Shown: positions 51,775-60,390 of the stretch, piece by piece
How the letters are laid out: the number at the start of each line of letters is the position of its first letter
How positions within the stretch are numbered: the first letter of the stretch is position 1
DNA from: Paenibacillus tepidiphilus
GTDB lineage: Bacteria > Bacillota > Bacilli > Paenibacillales > Paenibacillaceae
Assembly (NCBI RefSeq): GCF_008635795.1
Contig: NZ_VWRQ01000008.1
Span: 62,001-126,000 of the forward strand
Length of the DNA stretch: 64,000 nucleotides
Reading direction: 5' to 3'
Notes under the pieces: model-generated
Told to the model about the DNA's origin: nothing
The model's input: the letters and a program-made list of their open reading frames with translations, nothing else
Databases searched by the model: none
Made by a program: the position numbers and the translations under genes

Positions 51775-53136
51775 ATGTCAAGGAACAGGTTGACCCATGG
51801 TCTGGTGCTCACTGCGGCGTTCATGACCCTGCTCGCCGGATGCGACGGGAGCCGTAACCATGCCCCCGGAAGCGGCAGCACGGCTGCAGAGAACGGTGGT
51901 TCAACCGCTATTAAGGCCGGGGCCTCCCCCGAAAAGGTCACGATCAGTCTGATGCACCTGTGGCCGGCGGACAGTTCCGCCCAGCAGTATAAACTGGTGG
52001 CGCAGATTGTCGACGAGTACGAGCAGGAGCATCCGAATGTAACCATCAAGCAGGGAGTGCTGGAGAATGAGCAGTACAAGAACAAGCTGAAGGTGCTGTC
52101 CGCTTCCAATGACCTGCCCGATGTCGGAATTACCTGGGGAGCCGGCTTCATCGAGCCCTATGTCAAAGCAGGACTATACGCTCCCCTGGATGATATTCTC
52201 GCCGGTAAACAGCTGAAGAATAAATTTGTCCCCGGCACCACCGAAGCCTATGCGGTGGATGGCGTGACCTATGCGCTGCCGATTGAGCTGAATATCTGTC
52301 CAATTTATTACAATAAAGAGATCTTTGCGAAGAATCATTTAGAGGTTCCGACCACCTATGAGGAATTCCAGCAGGTGGTACAGAAGCTGGTCGGTGTCGG
52401 CGTAGCGCCGATTGCCCTCGGCAACAAAGACCGCTGGACCGGCTCGCTGTGGTATATGTACCTGGCTGACCGGATCGCAGGCAGCTATACGATGGGGAAT
52501 GCCACCGGCGCCGCTACCCCTTTTGATGAATCCGGGTTGATCCGGGCGGCGGCGGAAGTGCAGAGGCTGGTCGATCTGAACGCCTTCAATACCGGATTTA
52601 ACGGATTGTCGAACGAAGAGGGCAAGCTGGAGTTTACGAATGAAAAGGCGGCCATGTACCTGACGGGTACCTGGGAGCTGCCGGACTTCACCACGAATCC
52701 GGATATTCCGCAGGAGTTCAAGGACAAGGTCGGCTTCTTCAAATTTCCGACGGTAGCGGGCGGAAAAGGCAATATCGACAGCTGGGTGGGCGGTCCCGGT
52801 GTAGGGCTGTTTGTAGCCGAGGCCTCCAAGGTGAAGGAGGAGGCCAAGGCGTTCGTGGAGTATTTTGTCGGCAAATGGGGTGAAGCCTCCGTAACCAAGG
52901 CCGGTGTTATTCCGGCCACCAAGGTGGATACCTCCGCCGGAGACTTACCACCGCTGTACGTGGAGCTTCTGAACGAGCTGAACAACGCCAGCAGTATTAC
53001 ACTGTATGCCGATGTGCAGATGAAGCCGAATGCCGCCCAGGTCCATCTTGATATGATTCAGGCGCTGTTCGGCAAAGCGGTTACGCCGGAGCAGTTCGCG
53101 GCCAAGATTAAAGAAGCTGTAGAGAAGGGCGTGTAA
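51775..53136 (+). CDS. Sugar ABC-type solute-binding lipoprotein (family 1)
   Basis: The 453-residue lipoprotein has lipobox LLAGC (about residues 19-23) and a Ser/Gly linker. The mature two-lobe binding domain has the family-1 opening VTISLMHLWPADSSAQQYKLVAQIVDEYEQEHPNVTI, then YALPIELNICPIYYNKEIFAKN and KAAMYLTGTWELPDF. It should capture an oligosaccharide for an MsmX-energised importer. No permease gene follows; the next gene is on the other strand. It may supply a permease pair elsewhere or act as a co-sensor for the adjacent YesM/YesN pair. The start at 51775 has TGGAGGTT upstream. Confidence 0.9.
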   Translation: MSRNRLTHGLVLTAAFMTLLAGCDGSRNHAPGSGSTAAENGGSTAIKAGASPEKVTISLMHLWPADSSAQQYKLVAQIVDEYEQEHPNVTIKQGVLENEQYKNKLKVLSASNDLPDVGITWGAGFIEPYVKAGLYAPLDDILAGKQLKNKFVPGTTEAYAVDGVTYALPIELNICPIYYNKEIFAKNHLEVPTTYEEFQQVVQKLVGVGVAPIALGNKDRWTGSLWYMYLADRIAGSYTMGNATGAATPFDESGLIRAAAEVQRLVDLNAFNTGFNGLSNEEGKLEFTNEKAAMYLTGTWELPDFTTNPDIPQEFKDKVGFFKFPTVAGGKGNIDSWVGGPGVGLFVAEASKVKEEAKAFVEYFVGKWGEASVTKAGVIPATKVDTSAGDLPPLYVELLNELNNASSITLYADVQMKPNAAQVHLDMIQALFGKAVTPEQFAAKIKEAVEKGV

Positions 53137-53150
53137 CAGGCGCTCCCCGG

Positions 53151-53765
53151 TTACGGGCGCTGGCAGGAGAAATAGAAGAAGTCGTCGTCGGCGGACAAGA
53201 CATGGATCAACCGGTATTTCGCCGCCAGCCGGGCCAGCTCCGCATCCGGCGGAATCGGTGTGTGCCGGGGGATATGGCCAATGCGCCGGTGATGCTCCGA
53301 CAGCCCCTCACGCGTCCGGGAATGGGCGATCATGAAGGTGCCGCCCGGCAGCAGATTCCGCCCGGCGTTGGCGAACAGCATCTCAAGGTCGGTGAAATGC
53401 GGAATGCTGTTATAGATCAGGATATGATCATAACCGGCAGGCGCCGAGAAGGGCAGCTCGAAATCGGCACACAGCGTCTCGGCCTCCGGAAAGCTTCGCC
53501 GAAGCTCCTCCAGCATCGGTGCGGAAATATCGACGGCCAGATAGCGGCCCGGAGTCAGCCCGAGGCTGTGCAGCGCTGCCAGGATGACGCCCGTTCCGGC
53601 AGCAACATCCAGCAGGCTCTGCCCCTGCTGAAAGCCGAGGACTGACAGTGTGCGCCGGGCCTGGGACAAGGCTTCGCCACCGCTGCTCCATACCGGAGCG
53701 AGGGCGGCAAAGCGGTCCAGATCGGCTTCTTTGGCAGGCCGGTGATCGGACATAAGCTTCATCAT
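53151..53765 (-). CDS. Class I SAM-dependent methyltransferase
   Basis: The 204-residue protein has SAM-binding motif I LLDVAAGTGVILA (about residues 51-63), motif II LAVDISAPMLEEL, acidic CADFELPF and motif LLPGGTFMIAH. The overall layout is of the UbiE/COQ5-like small-molecule group; the substrate is unknown. Three in-frame ATGs are possible starts; AAGGA overlaps the first, so the third (53753, MSDHRP) may be used. It faces the binding-protein gene with only 14 bp between stops. Confidence 0.85.
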   Translation of the reverse strand: MMKLMSDHRPAKEADLDRFAALAPVWSSGGEALSQARRTLSVLGFQQGQSLLDVAAGTGVILAALHSLGLTPGRYLAVDISAPMLEELRRSFPEAETLCADFELPFSAPAGYDHILIYNSIPHFTDLEMLFANAGRNLLPGGTFMIAHSRTREGLSEHHRRIGHIPRHTPIPPDAELARLAAKYRLIHVLSADDDFFYFSCQRP

Positions 53766-53821
53766 TCCTTATCCAATGGATTTGGCTAAGATATCCTTAA
53801 CCGGTACTATTATATATAAAG

Positions 53822-53865
53822 ACAAGCGTCCCGTCTGGTCGATAAGACCTTGACGGGACGCTTGT
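53822..53865 (-). terminator. Terminator of the MATE gene
   Basis: A perfect 14-bp stem (53822-53835 with 53852-53865, 16-nt loop) lies directly behind the MATE stop codon; on the minus strand it is followed by TCTTTATATAT. Confidence 0.75.
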
Positions 53866-53875
53866 TTATACAGAA

Positions 53876-55258
53876 TCAATGCGCCGCTGCAGCGGCAGCC
53901 GGGGCCGGCTGCGGTGCCTCGTGCTGGATCAGACCGTGCTTCTCCCAGGCCCGGCTCTTCCAGCGGAAGTACATGATAATCGCCCGGACCCACTCGTCCG
54001 CAGCGGTGGCCAGCCACACGCCGGCCAGGCCGAGATCGAGCTTGAACACGAGCAGATAGCCCAGCGGCAGGCTCATGCACACCATGGAGATGAGGCCCAT
54101 GTATACCGGGAACTTGGCATCGCCCGAAGCGCGGAGCGAGTTGATGATGACCAGGTTGCAGGTACGGCCGGTCTCCAGGAAGAAGCTCAGCAGCAGGACC
54201 GAGGCCCCCATGGCAATAATCTGTGTATTATCCGTGAAGAGACCGAACAGGGGCTCGCGGACAAGAATGATGACGATATCGATCACCACTGTGACCAGCA
54301 GCGCCCACTTGGCACTGGCAAATACACGGCGGTAAGCCTCTTCCGTCCGGCGCGCTCCGACCAGATGGCCGACGATGATCGAGGTGCCCATGGATACGGC
54401 CACGCTGAACAGATAGATGTAGTTGGAGATATTCACAGCGTATTGGCGGGTAGCCATTGCTTCGGCGCCCAGGTACGTAATGTACATCGTAAATACGAGC
54501 TGGCAGGATTGATACGTAATAGACTCGAAGGCGGACGGGATGCCGATTTTAAAAATTTGCCGCACATATATCTTGGACAGGTTGGTGTAGTAGCTCCATT
54601 TGACCTTGACGTCCATAATCCGGTACAGCAGCAGGAAGAACAGAATGAGACAGATGAACCGGCTGGCGACGGTGGAAATGGCAGCGCCCTGCACACCCAG
54701 CGCTGGAATTCCGAAGTGTCCGTAAATCAGCAGATAATTGCCGATGACATGGATGATGTTCATCAGCAGGGAGACCAGCATCGTCTGCTTGGTGAAGCCG
54801 TACGTGCGGATCGTTGTCGCCAGGGCATTTATCAGTGCCTGCAGAAATATCCCCCCGCCGACAATCTGAATATAGACTTTGGCATGTTCAAGAATGTCGC
54901 CTTTGACATTCAGCGCGGACAGCAGATGGCCGCCGAAGAGCAGCAGCACGATGCTGAGCACGACGCCTACCGCCAGATTCAGCGTCACGGCGTTGCCGGT
55001 GACCTGTGCGGCTTCCTGTGGTTTCTTCGAGCCCAGATACTGCGAGACGACGATCGCTGCGCCATTCCCGATTACACTGAGCACCAGAATGGCCATGGCG
55101 ACAATCTGGTTCGCCGCCCCTACTCCCGACACGGCATCATCCGATACCGAGCTGATCATGAATGTATCGACACTGCCCATAAGCATAAACAGAAACAGCT
55201 CGAGGAAGATCGGCCAGGTCAGCTTAATCAGGCTAAATTGTTGTTTCGTTTGTTCCAT
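53876..55258 (-). CDS. MATE-family efflux transporter
   Basis: The 460-residue protein has twelve membrane helices in two similar halves and a cytosolic C-terminal tail rich in Ala/Pro. MATE landmarks include LTWPIFLELFLFMLMGSVDTFMISSVSDDAVSGVGAANQI at the N terminus and GAAISTVASR, LGAEAMATRQYAVNISNY in the halves. MATE proteins export cationic drugs or metabolites in exchange for Na+ or H+. The start has AGAGGGTG upstream. A 16-bp palindrome 82 bp before the start could be its operator. Confidence 0.92.
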   Translation of the reverse strand: MEQTKQQFSLIKLTWPIFLELFLFMLMGSVDTFMISSVSDDAVSGVGAANQIVAMAILVLSVIGNGAAIVVSQYLGSKKPQEAAQVTGNAVTLNLAVGVVLSIVLLLFGGHLLSALNVKGDILEHAKVYIQIVGGGIFLQALINALATTIRTYGFTKQTMLVSLLMNIIHVIGNYLLIYGHFGIPALGVQGAAISTVASRFICLILFFLLLYRIMDVKVKWSYYTNLSKIYVRQIFKIGIPSAFESITYQSCQLVFTMYITYLGAEAMATRQYAVNISNYIYLFSVAVSMGTSIIVGHLVGARRTEEAYRRVFASAKWALLVTVVIDIVIILVREPLFGLFTDNTQIIAMGASVLLLSFFLETGRTCNLVIINSLRASGDAKFPVYMGLISMVCMSLPLGYLLVFKLDLGLAGVWLATAADEWVRAIIMYFRWKSRAWEKHGLIQHEAPQPAPAAAAAAH

Positions 55259-55339
55259 CGTGCACCCTCTTAACGTGATCGCTCTGCAGCGTTAATTTCA
55301 AACCAAGAGTATGGTAGCACAGCTTTCATGAAAATGCAG

Positions 55340-55355
55340 TATTTTCGCGAAAATA
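55340..55355. promoter_or_regulatory. Perfect 16-bp palindrome upstream of the MATE gene
   Basis: TATTTTCGCGAAAATA is self-complementary over 16 bases and lies between the cupin gene and the MATE start. It has the look of a dimeric repressor site for the exporter; no regulator gene is adjacent. Confidence 0.5.
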
Positions 55356-55396
55356 ATGAAATAATTTCTGACTGGTTACAATCCGGCAGTCTGGTC

Positions 55397-55717
55397 CTAC
55401 CGCTTCAGCAAATCCTCGCGGATCGGCGTAAATACATCCAACAGCGCCGAGTTCTCTTCCAGCGCAGTCACGCCATGCTTGGCATTGCGCGGGATGGCAA
55501 TGCTGCCGCCGGCTTCCAGCGCATACGCCTTGCCGTCAATGCGGAAGGTGAAGCTGCCGCGCAGGCAGTAGCTCATCTGCTCATGCGGATGGCTGTGCTC
55601 ATAGCCCTCGGCGCCCTTCTCGAAATGAACCTCCATCATCATCAGACTGTCTGCGGCATTCAGAATGCAGCGCTTCACACCCGGCTCCGCCGGTTCCCAT
55701 ACTCCCAGATTGCTCAT
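55397..55717 (-). CDS. Cupin protein, KdgF-like
   Basis: The 106-residue single cupin has a metal-site pattern (YEHSHPHEQMSYCLRGSFTFRIDG, and PRNAKHGVTALE) with His, His, Glu and a later His. Size and position recall KdgF, which converts unsaturated uronate monosaccharides, released by polysaccharide lyases, to open-chain ketouronates. It lies 23 bp behind the heparinase-like lyase gene on the same strand, which supports that role. Other small cupins cannot be excluded. Confidence 0.8.
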   Translation of the reverse strand: MSNLGVWEPAEPGVKRCILNAADSLMMMEVHFEKGAEGYEHSHPHEQMSYCLRGSFTFRIDGKAYALEAGGSIAIPRNAKHGVTALEENSALLDVFTPIREDLLKR

Positions 55718-55740
55718 TGTAATTCCTCCAGTACTGAATT

Positions 55741-58311
55741 TTAGATTGCCATGAAGACCTGCATTGCGCCTGCCGGGAGGAGATATTCCCCTCCAGCCGG
55801 GGCCATTCCGTTACCGCCGATAAGCGGTCCAGGCATTCCGCCGCCGGGAACCCGAATCCGGGCGGCCAGGCCGCTGCTATTGAGCGCGAATGTCAGCCTC
55901 GCCCCGTCATGGCGGGTCACTTCATATAAACGTACTCCTTCCGGCAGCGGACCGCAATCGGCCGCCTCCATGGATAACGGCTGATGGCCGTCGCGGCGGG
56001 GCTGAAGCAGCACGACATAATCACTCCCGGCCGGAGCGTGGATGCCAAAGTGCTGCTGCACGCCCAGCGGATAGCCTCCGGCCACCGCGCCTTCTCCGGC
56101 AGTAACGACGGGCGCCGCCGGTTCGGCGATCTGAACACCGAGCCGCATTCCGCCAAGACAAGCGGCTTCGATCTTCCGGCCGTCGATAACGGCCCCCGTA
56201 CTGAGCGTATGCAGGTTCCATACGCTGTCCGCCCCGCCGCGAATCCGGTCCCAGATCAGGTAGACGTCAAAGCCCGCCCTGACGAAGAGGAAATGCCGTT
56301 CATACTCCTGCGCCCCTGCATCGGGGATCCGGCTGCATACATAGTCGGCTTGCTCCGAGAAGAAGACCCCCCGGCAGTCGCTCTGCAGCGGTCCGTCGCG
56401 GAACCCGCCCTCTGCACCGGCGAACTGCACTACATTGTGAGCGCCGCCGGATACATACCAGTGCCGGTCCCCGTTATAATAGCCGCCCGTTCCGGCGTCC
56501 AGGGTGACAGGTACACCTTCTGCCCAGATGGAGAAATGCCCTTCATCATGATGGGCATGATAGGTCAGCGGCGACGCCTCATAAATTGCGTAATGTCCCT
56601 GCTCCGGCGCTGCCGCTTCGCGGAAGATGACATACCCGATGCCGGGATAATGCACAGAGCCCCGGTCCGGCTGAACCTCTTGAAGCTCCGGCTGCGGATA
56701 CAGCAGCGCCGCCAGCGGGAACGGGTAAGCTCCGTTGTCCCTCACCGGTGACCCGGCGCGTCTCCAGGCCCAGCTCATTTCTCCGGCGAGCTGCGGATCT
56801 TCCTCCGCGTAGAAGGGGGCGGCATAGCCAAGCAGCCGGAACCATTGCTCCTGGACATTGGCGTCGCCCACCGCCGGCGTGAGCAGCCGAGGTGCGCCGT
56901 CCGGGCTGCGCTGCAGGACATCCGGAACGGTGGAGGTACCGATCAGGAAGCGGTACATGGCCTTCACCTTGTCATGCGCGAAATAGTCGATGCCCTTGAG
57001 ACGGTTCAACAGGACGAAGAAGAGGAAGTAGCGGTGGAGCACCGCGCCGTGATACCGCAGGTTCTCCGGCCAGGCGCCGTCCGCATCCACGACCTCCCGC
57101 AGCTGCCAGTTCAAGGCGGACAGCGCGTGTTCGAGCAACTCCCCGGACCGGACCTCTTGCGGGAAGAGCAGCGCATATACCCCGAGACCGGTAGCCCGGT
57201 CCGCGTTCCAGTTGCTGCGCTTGCCGCCTTTCTCGTCCGGCCAGATGTCCGCATCGAACCGGTAATACCGCGTGTCCATCATGATTCCGGCGATGCGCCG
57301 GAAGTGTTCGTGCAGCTCTTCCTGCTCTGCGGAAGAGAAGACGCCGGAGCTGGCAATCTGGTCATAAATGACCGAGGTGACGGCCAGCCCCCGCCCGATA
57401 TGCACCGCACCGTACGTGTCGTCGTCATGCCAGCCGTCCCTGCGGAAGATCTCCATGCCCTGCAGCATGTCCTTCAGCATGTAGATCAGCTTCCGGGCGG
57501 CCCTGGCGGCATACTCCGGCTCCTGCTCTACCATGAACAGGTTGGCGTCGGCCCCCGCCGCCTCCAGCAGATACGACCAGTTGGTCAGCGTCGGCCGGTT
57601 GAAGGGCTTGCTCTGCAGAGCCTGCCCCAGCACCTGCTCCGCAGCATCCAGGAAGATGACTTCCGCGCAGACGCCGCCGGACAGGGGGGCCCCAAGACTC
57701 AGCGCCGTCTGTACGCTGTAATGCTCGCCTGGGCGAACCGGGACCGCCTCATTATAACGGAGGACGGTCGAACACAGCGGTCCGGGGTTCAGGACGAAGA
57801 TGCAGCGGGGATCAGAGGCCCCGCGGGCGTCCGCAGCAGTATTGACGCCAGAGGCAACAAGCGCCTCCTGCCCCGGTGCCATCGCTTCGAGGCAGACCCG
57901 GCTGCCTGCACCCGGCTCGGTGTGCCAGCCCTCAAGGCCGGCGGTGAAGCTGCCGTTCTCCAGCTTCACCGGCAGTCCGAGCTGGGAGTGGTGGAAGGTG
58001 AGTCCGCCAATCCGGGCCTCGCCGCTGCCCTGCACCAGCACGGCCAGCCGGACAATGGCGGCCTCCGGCGGCGTACGGAAGACAAACGGCTCGACCCGGT
58101 AAGCTCCGAGCTGGTCTAGCCCGGCGGCGGCCTCTCTGGCGGCGAATTGCGCCGACAATTGCCGCTGGCGTTCGAGCTCTTTTGTGATCAAAGGAGTATC
58201 GGCAATTCGTGTCTGTAATGCAGCAAGCTGCTCCTGTGTGCAGCAGCCGAACGGACGAGATACGGTTCCGCTGCCGTGTGCTGTGTTCATCGGCTGTCCA
58301 AGCCCCCTCAT
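55741..58311 (-). CDS. Heparinase II/III-family polysaccharide lyase-like protein
   Basis: The 856-residue protein has an N-terminal beta-sandwich-like part, a helical toroid domain (about 260-540; ARKLIYMLKDMLQGMEIFRRDGWHDDDTYG...YRFDADIWPDEKGGKRSNWNADRATGLGVYALLF) and a C-terminal beta-sandwich heparinase II/III domain (about 580-760). The latter holds LTYHAHHDEGHFSIWAEGVPVTLDAGTGGYYNGDRHWYVSGGAHNVV, the catalytic/metal region of the family. It should cleave uronate-containing polysaccharides by beta-elimination. No signal peptide is visible, so it probably works inside on imported oligosaccharides. Starts at 58311 or 58290 are both possible. It diverges from the ABC permease genes and precedes a KdgF-like cupin. 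Confidence 0.88.
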   Translation of the reverse strand: MRGLGQPMNTAHGSGTVSRPFGCCTQEQLAALQTRIADTPLITKELERQRQLSAQFAAREAAAGLDQLGAYRVEPFVFRTPPEAAIVRLAVLVQGSGEARIGGLTFHHSQLGLPVKLENGSFTAGLEGWHTEPGAGSRVCLEAMAPGQEALVASGVNTAADARGASDPRCIFVLNPGPLCSTVLRYNEAVPVRPGEHYSVQTALSLGAPLSGGVCAEVIFLDAAEQVLGQALQSKPFNRPTLTNWSYLLEAAGADANLFMVEQEPEYAARAARKLIYMLKDMLQGMEIFRRDGWHDDDTYGAVHIGRGLAVTSVIYDQIASSGVFSSAEQEELHEHFRRIAGIMMDTRYYRFDADIWPDEKGGKRSNWNADRATGLGVYALLFPQEVRSGELLEHALSALNWQLREVVDADGAWPENLRYHGAVLHRYFLFFVLLNRLKGIDYFAHDKVKAMYRFLIGTSTVPDVLQRSPDGAPRLLTPAVGDANVQEQWFRLLGYAAPFYAEEDPQLAGEMSWAWRRAGSPVRDNGAYPFPLAALLYPQPELQEVQPDRGSVHYPGIGYVIFREAAAPEQGHYAIYEASPLTYHAHHDEGHFSIWAEGVPVTLDAGTGGYYNGDRHWYVSGGAHNVVQFAGAEGGFRDGPLQSDCRGVFFSEQADYVCSRIPDAGAQEYERHFLFVRAGFDVYLIWDRIRGGADSVWNLHTLSTGAVIDGRKIEAACLGGMRLGVQIAEPAAPVVTAGEGAVAGGYPLGVQQHFGIHAPAGSDYVVLLQPRRDGHQPLSMEAADCGPLPEGVRLYEVTRHDGARLTFALNSSGLAARIRVPGGGMPGPLIGGNGMAPAGGEYLLPAGAMQVFMAI

Positions 58312-58432
58312 GATAAGAATGCCTTCGTATGCTTTCTTCCATTAGTATAGGCCTGCTGGAACCGGAGGCGGGATGGATAATCACAGGCAACGGAGGGGAC
58401 AAAGCGACTGAAATGATGAACGAAAAAGTGAA

Positions 58433-58492
58433 TTTCTCCCCCCAACCACAGTCGCTTTCCCCCTAACCGCTTCGTCCGCAGCGAACTATCAT
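58433..58492 (+). promoter_or_regulatory. Activator-type promoter of the permease/YesM/YesN operon
   Basis: Two direct repeats, TTTCTCCC (58433) and TTTCCCCC (58456), are spaced 23 bp apart. A GTCCGC element and a -10 TATCAT (58487-58492) follow; no -35 is evident. The same arrangement recurs before the binding-protein gene at 63769-63829. Tandem direct repeats replacing a -35 are typical of AraC-type response regulator targets. Confidence 0.5.
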
Positions 58493-58533
58493 TGAAGTAT
58501 AGAGCTAGAGAACAATGACAGGAGGAACAACAC

Positions 58534-59430
58534 ATGAATCAAGCGAAACGGCAGATCAATGCCTGGACCTTCGTCGCTCCCAGTCTGATCCTGACCCTGA
58601 TCTTCGGGGTGTACCCAATCTTTTGGGCTTTAAAGTACATGTTCTACGATTACCAGGGCTTTGGTGAGCCGCTGTACATCGGCCTCGACAATTTCGAGCG
58701 TCTGTTCCGGGATAAGGAGTTCTGGCACTCCGTGGTCAATACCTTCATCTATGCCGGAGGCAAGCTGCTGATTACGCTGCCCCTCTCCTTCATTCTGGCC
58801 GTAATTCTGAACCGTGCCCTGAAGGGCCGCCAGCTGCTGCGGGCAATCTACTTCTTGCCTACCGTGATCAGCGCATCGGTCATGGCGATTGTGTTCTACG
58901 TTATTTTTAATTCCTACAACGGGATGGTCAACCAGCTGCTTGTCGGCTCGGGAATTGTATCCGCTCCCATTGACTGGCTGGGGCCGAAATACGCACTTCT
59001 GACGGCGATTATTATCGCGATTTGGGGCGCGGTGGGTAACTACATGCTGCTCTTCATCGCAGGTCTGCAGAATATCCCCGAGGATCTGTACGAAGCGGCT
59101 TCTCTGGACGGCGCCGGTCCGCTGCGCAAGATGTGGAGCATTACCGTGCCGATGCTGGGCCCCGTGCTGCAGATGATTATTATGCTGGCTATCACGGTGT
59201 CGCTGAAGGGCTACGAGAGCATCATGGTGCTGACCGAAGGCGGACCTTACGGCAAGACGGAAGTCATGTATCTCTACCTCTATAAGCTGTTCTTCCCGGT
59301 ATCCAGCGGCGGTACGAGCATCCAGCAGTTCGGCTACGGCAGTGCGGTTGGCTTTGCCACAGCAGTGATTGTCGGTCTGATTACCCTCATTTACTTCTAT
59401 GTTTCCAAGAAACTGAATGATATTTACTAA
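58534..59430 (+). CDS. ABC sugar permease, MalF/UgpA type
   Basis: The 298-residue protein has six membrane helices and the cytosolic EAA loop EAASLDGAGPLRKMWSITVPMLGP (about residues 188-211), which docks the ATPase. It begins the transport operon with the MalG-type partner 18 bp downstream. The ATPase is not encoded here; such importers normally share a common MsmX-like ATPase. The context (lyase, cupin) suggests an oligouronide substrate. Confidence 0.93.
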   Translation: MNQAKRQINAWTFVAPSLILTLIFGVYPIFWALKYMFYDYQGFGEPLYIGLDNFERLFRDKEFWHSVVNTFIYAGGKLLITLPLSFILAVILNRALKGRQLLRAIYFLPTVISASVMAIVFYVIFNSYNGMVNQLLVGSGIVSAPIDWLGPKYALLTAIIIAIWGAVGNYMLLFIAGLQNIPEDLYEAASLDGAGPLRKMWSITVPMLGPVLQMIIMLAITVSLKGYESIMVLTEGGPYGKTEVMYLYLYKLFFPVSSGGTSIQQFGYGSAVGFATAVIVGLITLIYFYVSKKLNDIY

Positions 59431-59448
59431 AAGAGAGGAGAATGACCA

Positions 59449-60339
59449 ATGAGTACCTTGCATGCGGCGGCACCCCAGACTGCAGAGCAGACTGCCCGTT
59501 CTGTCAAAAGCAAAAAGCTGCTGTCCCGGACGCTGCTGTGGCTGTTCCTGCTGCTGGTGGCCGCCTTCGCCCTGTTTCCGATTATCCTGGCCTTCTTCGG
59601 GTCGCTGAAGACCAATCTGGAGCTGACCACCGGCACCACGATGCTTCCGAAGGAATGGAAGTTCAGTAACTATCTTCAGGCCTGGAATACGGCAAACTTC
59701 GCCCGCTTTACCTGGAATAGCGTATTCATCAGCGTCTTCACGACGGTTGGCACCCTGCTAATAGGCACCATGGCGGCTTATGCGGTCGCCCGGGTCAATT
59801 TCATCGGCAAGAAGCTGTATGTCACGATCCAGTCCTGTACCTTGTTCATCTCCATCGGTGCGGTGGTGCTGCGGCCGCAATTCGATCTTATGGTCGGTCT
59901 GGGTCTGCAAAAATCGCTCTGGGGCGTCATCATCATCCTGATCAGCGCCCATGCTACCGCGTTCTTCATGCTGATCGGTTTCGTCCGCGCGGTTCCGCGC
60001 GAGCTGGACGAGGCTGCATTTATTGACGGCTGTAACTTCTATAGCGTATACTTTCGTGTTATCTTGCCGCTGCTGACGCCCGCTCTCGGGGTTACCGCCC
60101 TCTGGACCTTCCGCGGCGCCTGGAACGAATATATCCTGCCGCTGGTCTTCACGATGACGCAGCCTGCGCTGCAGACGCTGACCGTTGGCCTGGCCGGTCT
60201 CAAATACGGCATCGGCGATGCGGCGCAGCCGCAGCTGATGCTGGCCGGTGCCTGTCTGTCCATGCTGCCGATGATTGTTGTCTACATCTTCGCCAACAAG
60301 TCCTTCATGCAGATGACGGCCGGTTCCGTGAAGGGCTAA
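59449..60339 (+). CDS. ABC sugar permease, MalG type
   Basis: The 296-residue protein has six membrane helices and the EAA loop DEAAFIDGCNFYSVYFRVILPLLTP (about residues 187-211). It is the partner of the MalF-type permease immediately upstream, in the same operon, and is followed by a YesM-type kinase gene. Confidence 0.93.
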   Translation: MSTLHAAAPQTAEQTARSVKSKKLLSRTLLWLFLLLVAAFALFPIILAFFGSLKTNLELTTGTTMLPKEWKFSNYLQAWNTANFARFTWNSVFISVFTTVGTLLIGTMAAYAVARVNFIGKKLYVTIQSCTLFISIGAVVLRPQFDLMVGLGLQKSLWGVIIILISAHATAFFMLIGFVRAVPRELDEAAFIDGCNFYSVYFRVILPLLTPALGVTALWTFRGAWNEYILPLVFTMTQPALQTLTVGLAGLKYGIGDAAQPQLMLAGACLSMLPMIVVYIFANKSFMQMTAGSVKG

Positions 60340-60390
60340 AGGCAGGAGAGGCGGGCTTCCCGGCGGCTATCACTCCGGAGGTGTTACACC

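Noticed and set aside
56845..58119. Long plus-strand frame opposite the heparinase-like gene
   Set aside because: An antisense shadow of a high-GC gene; no ribosome site and the minus-strand product has clear family motifs. The same applies to long antisense frames at 27944-29299, 30519-31910, 34878-36308, 39169-40371, 53879-55273 and 62201-63517.
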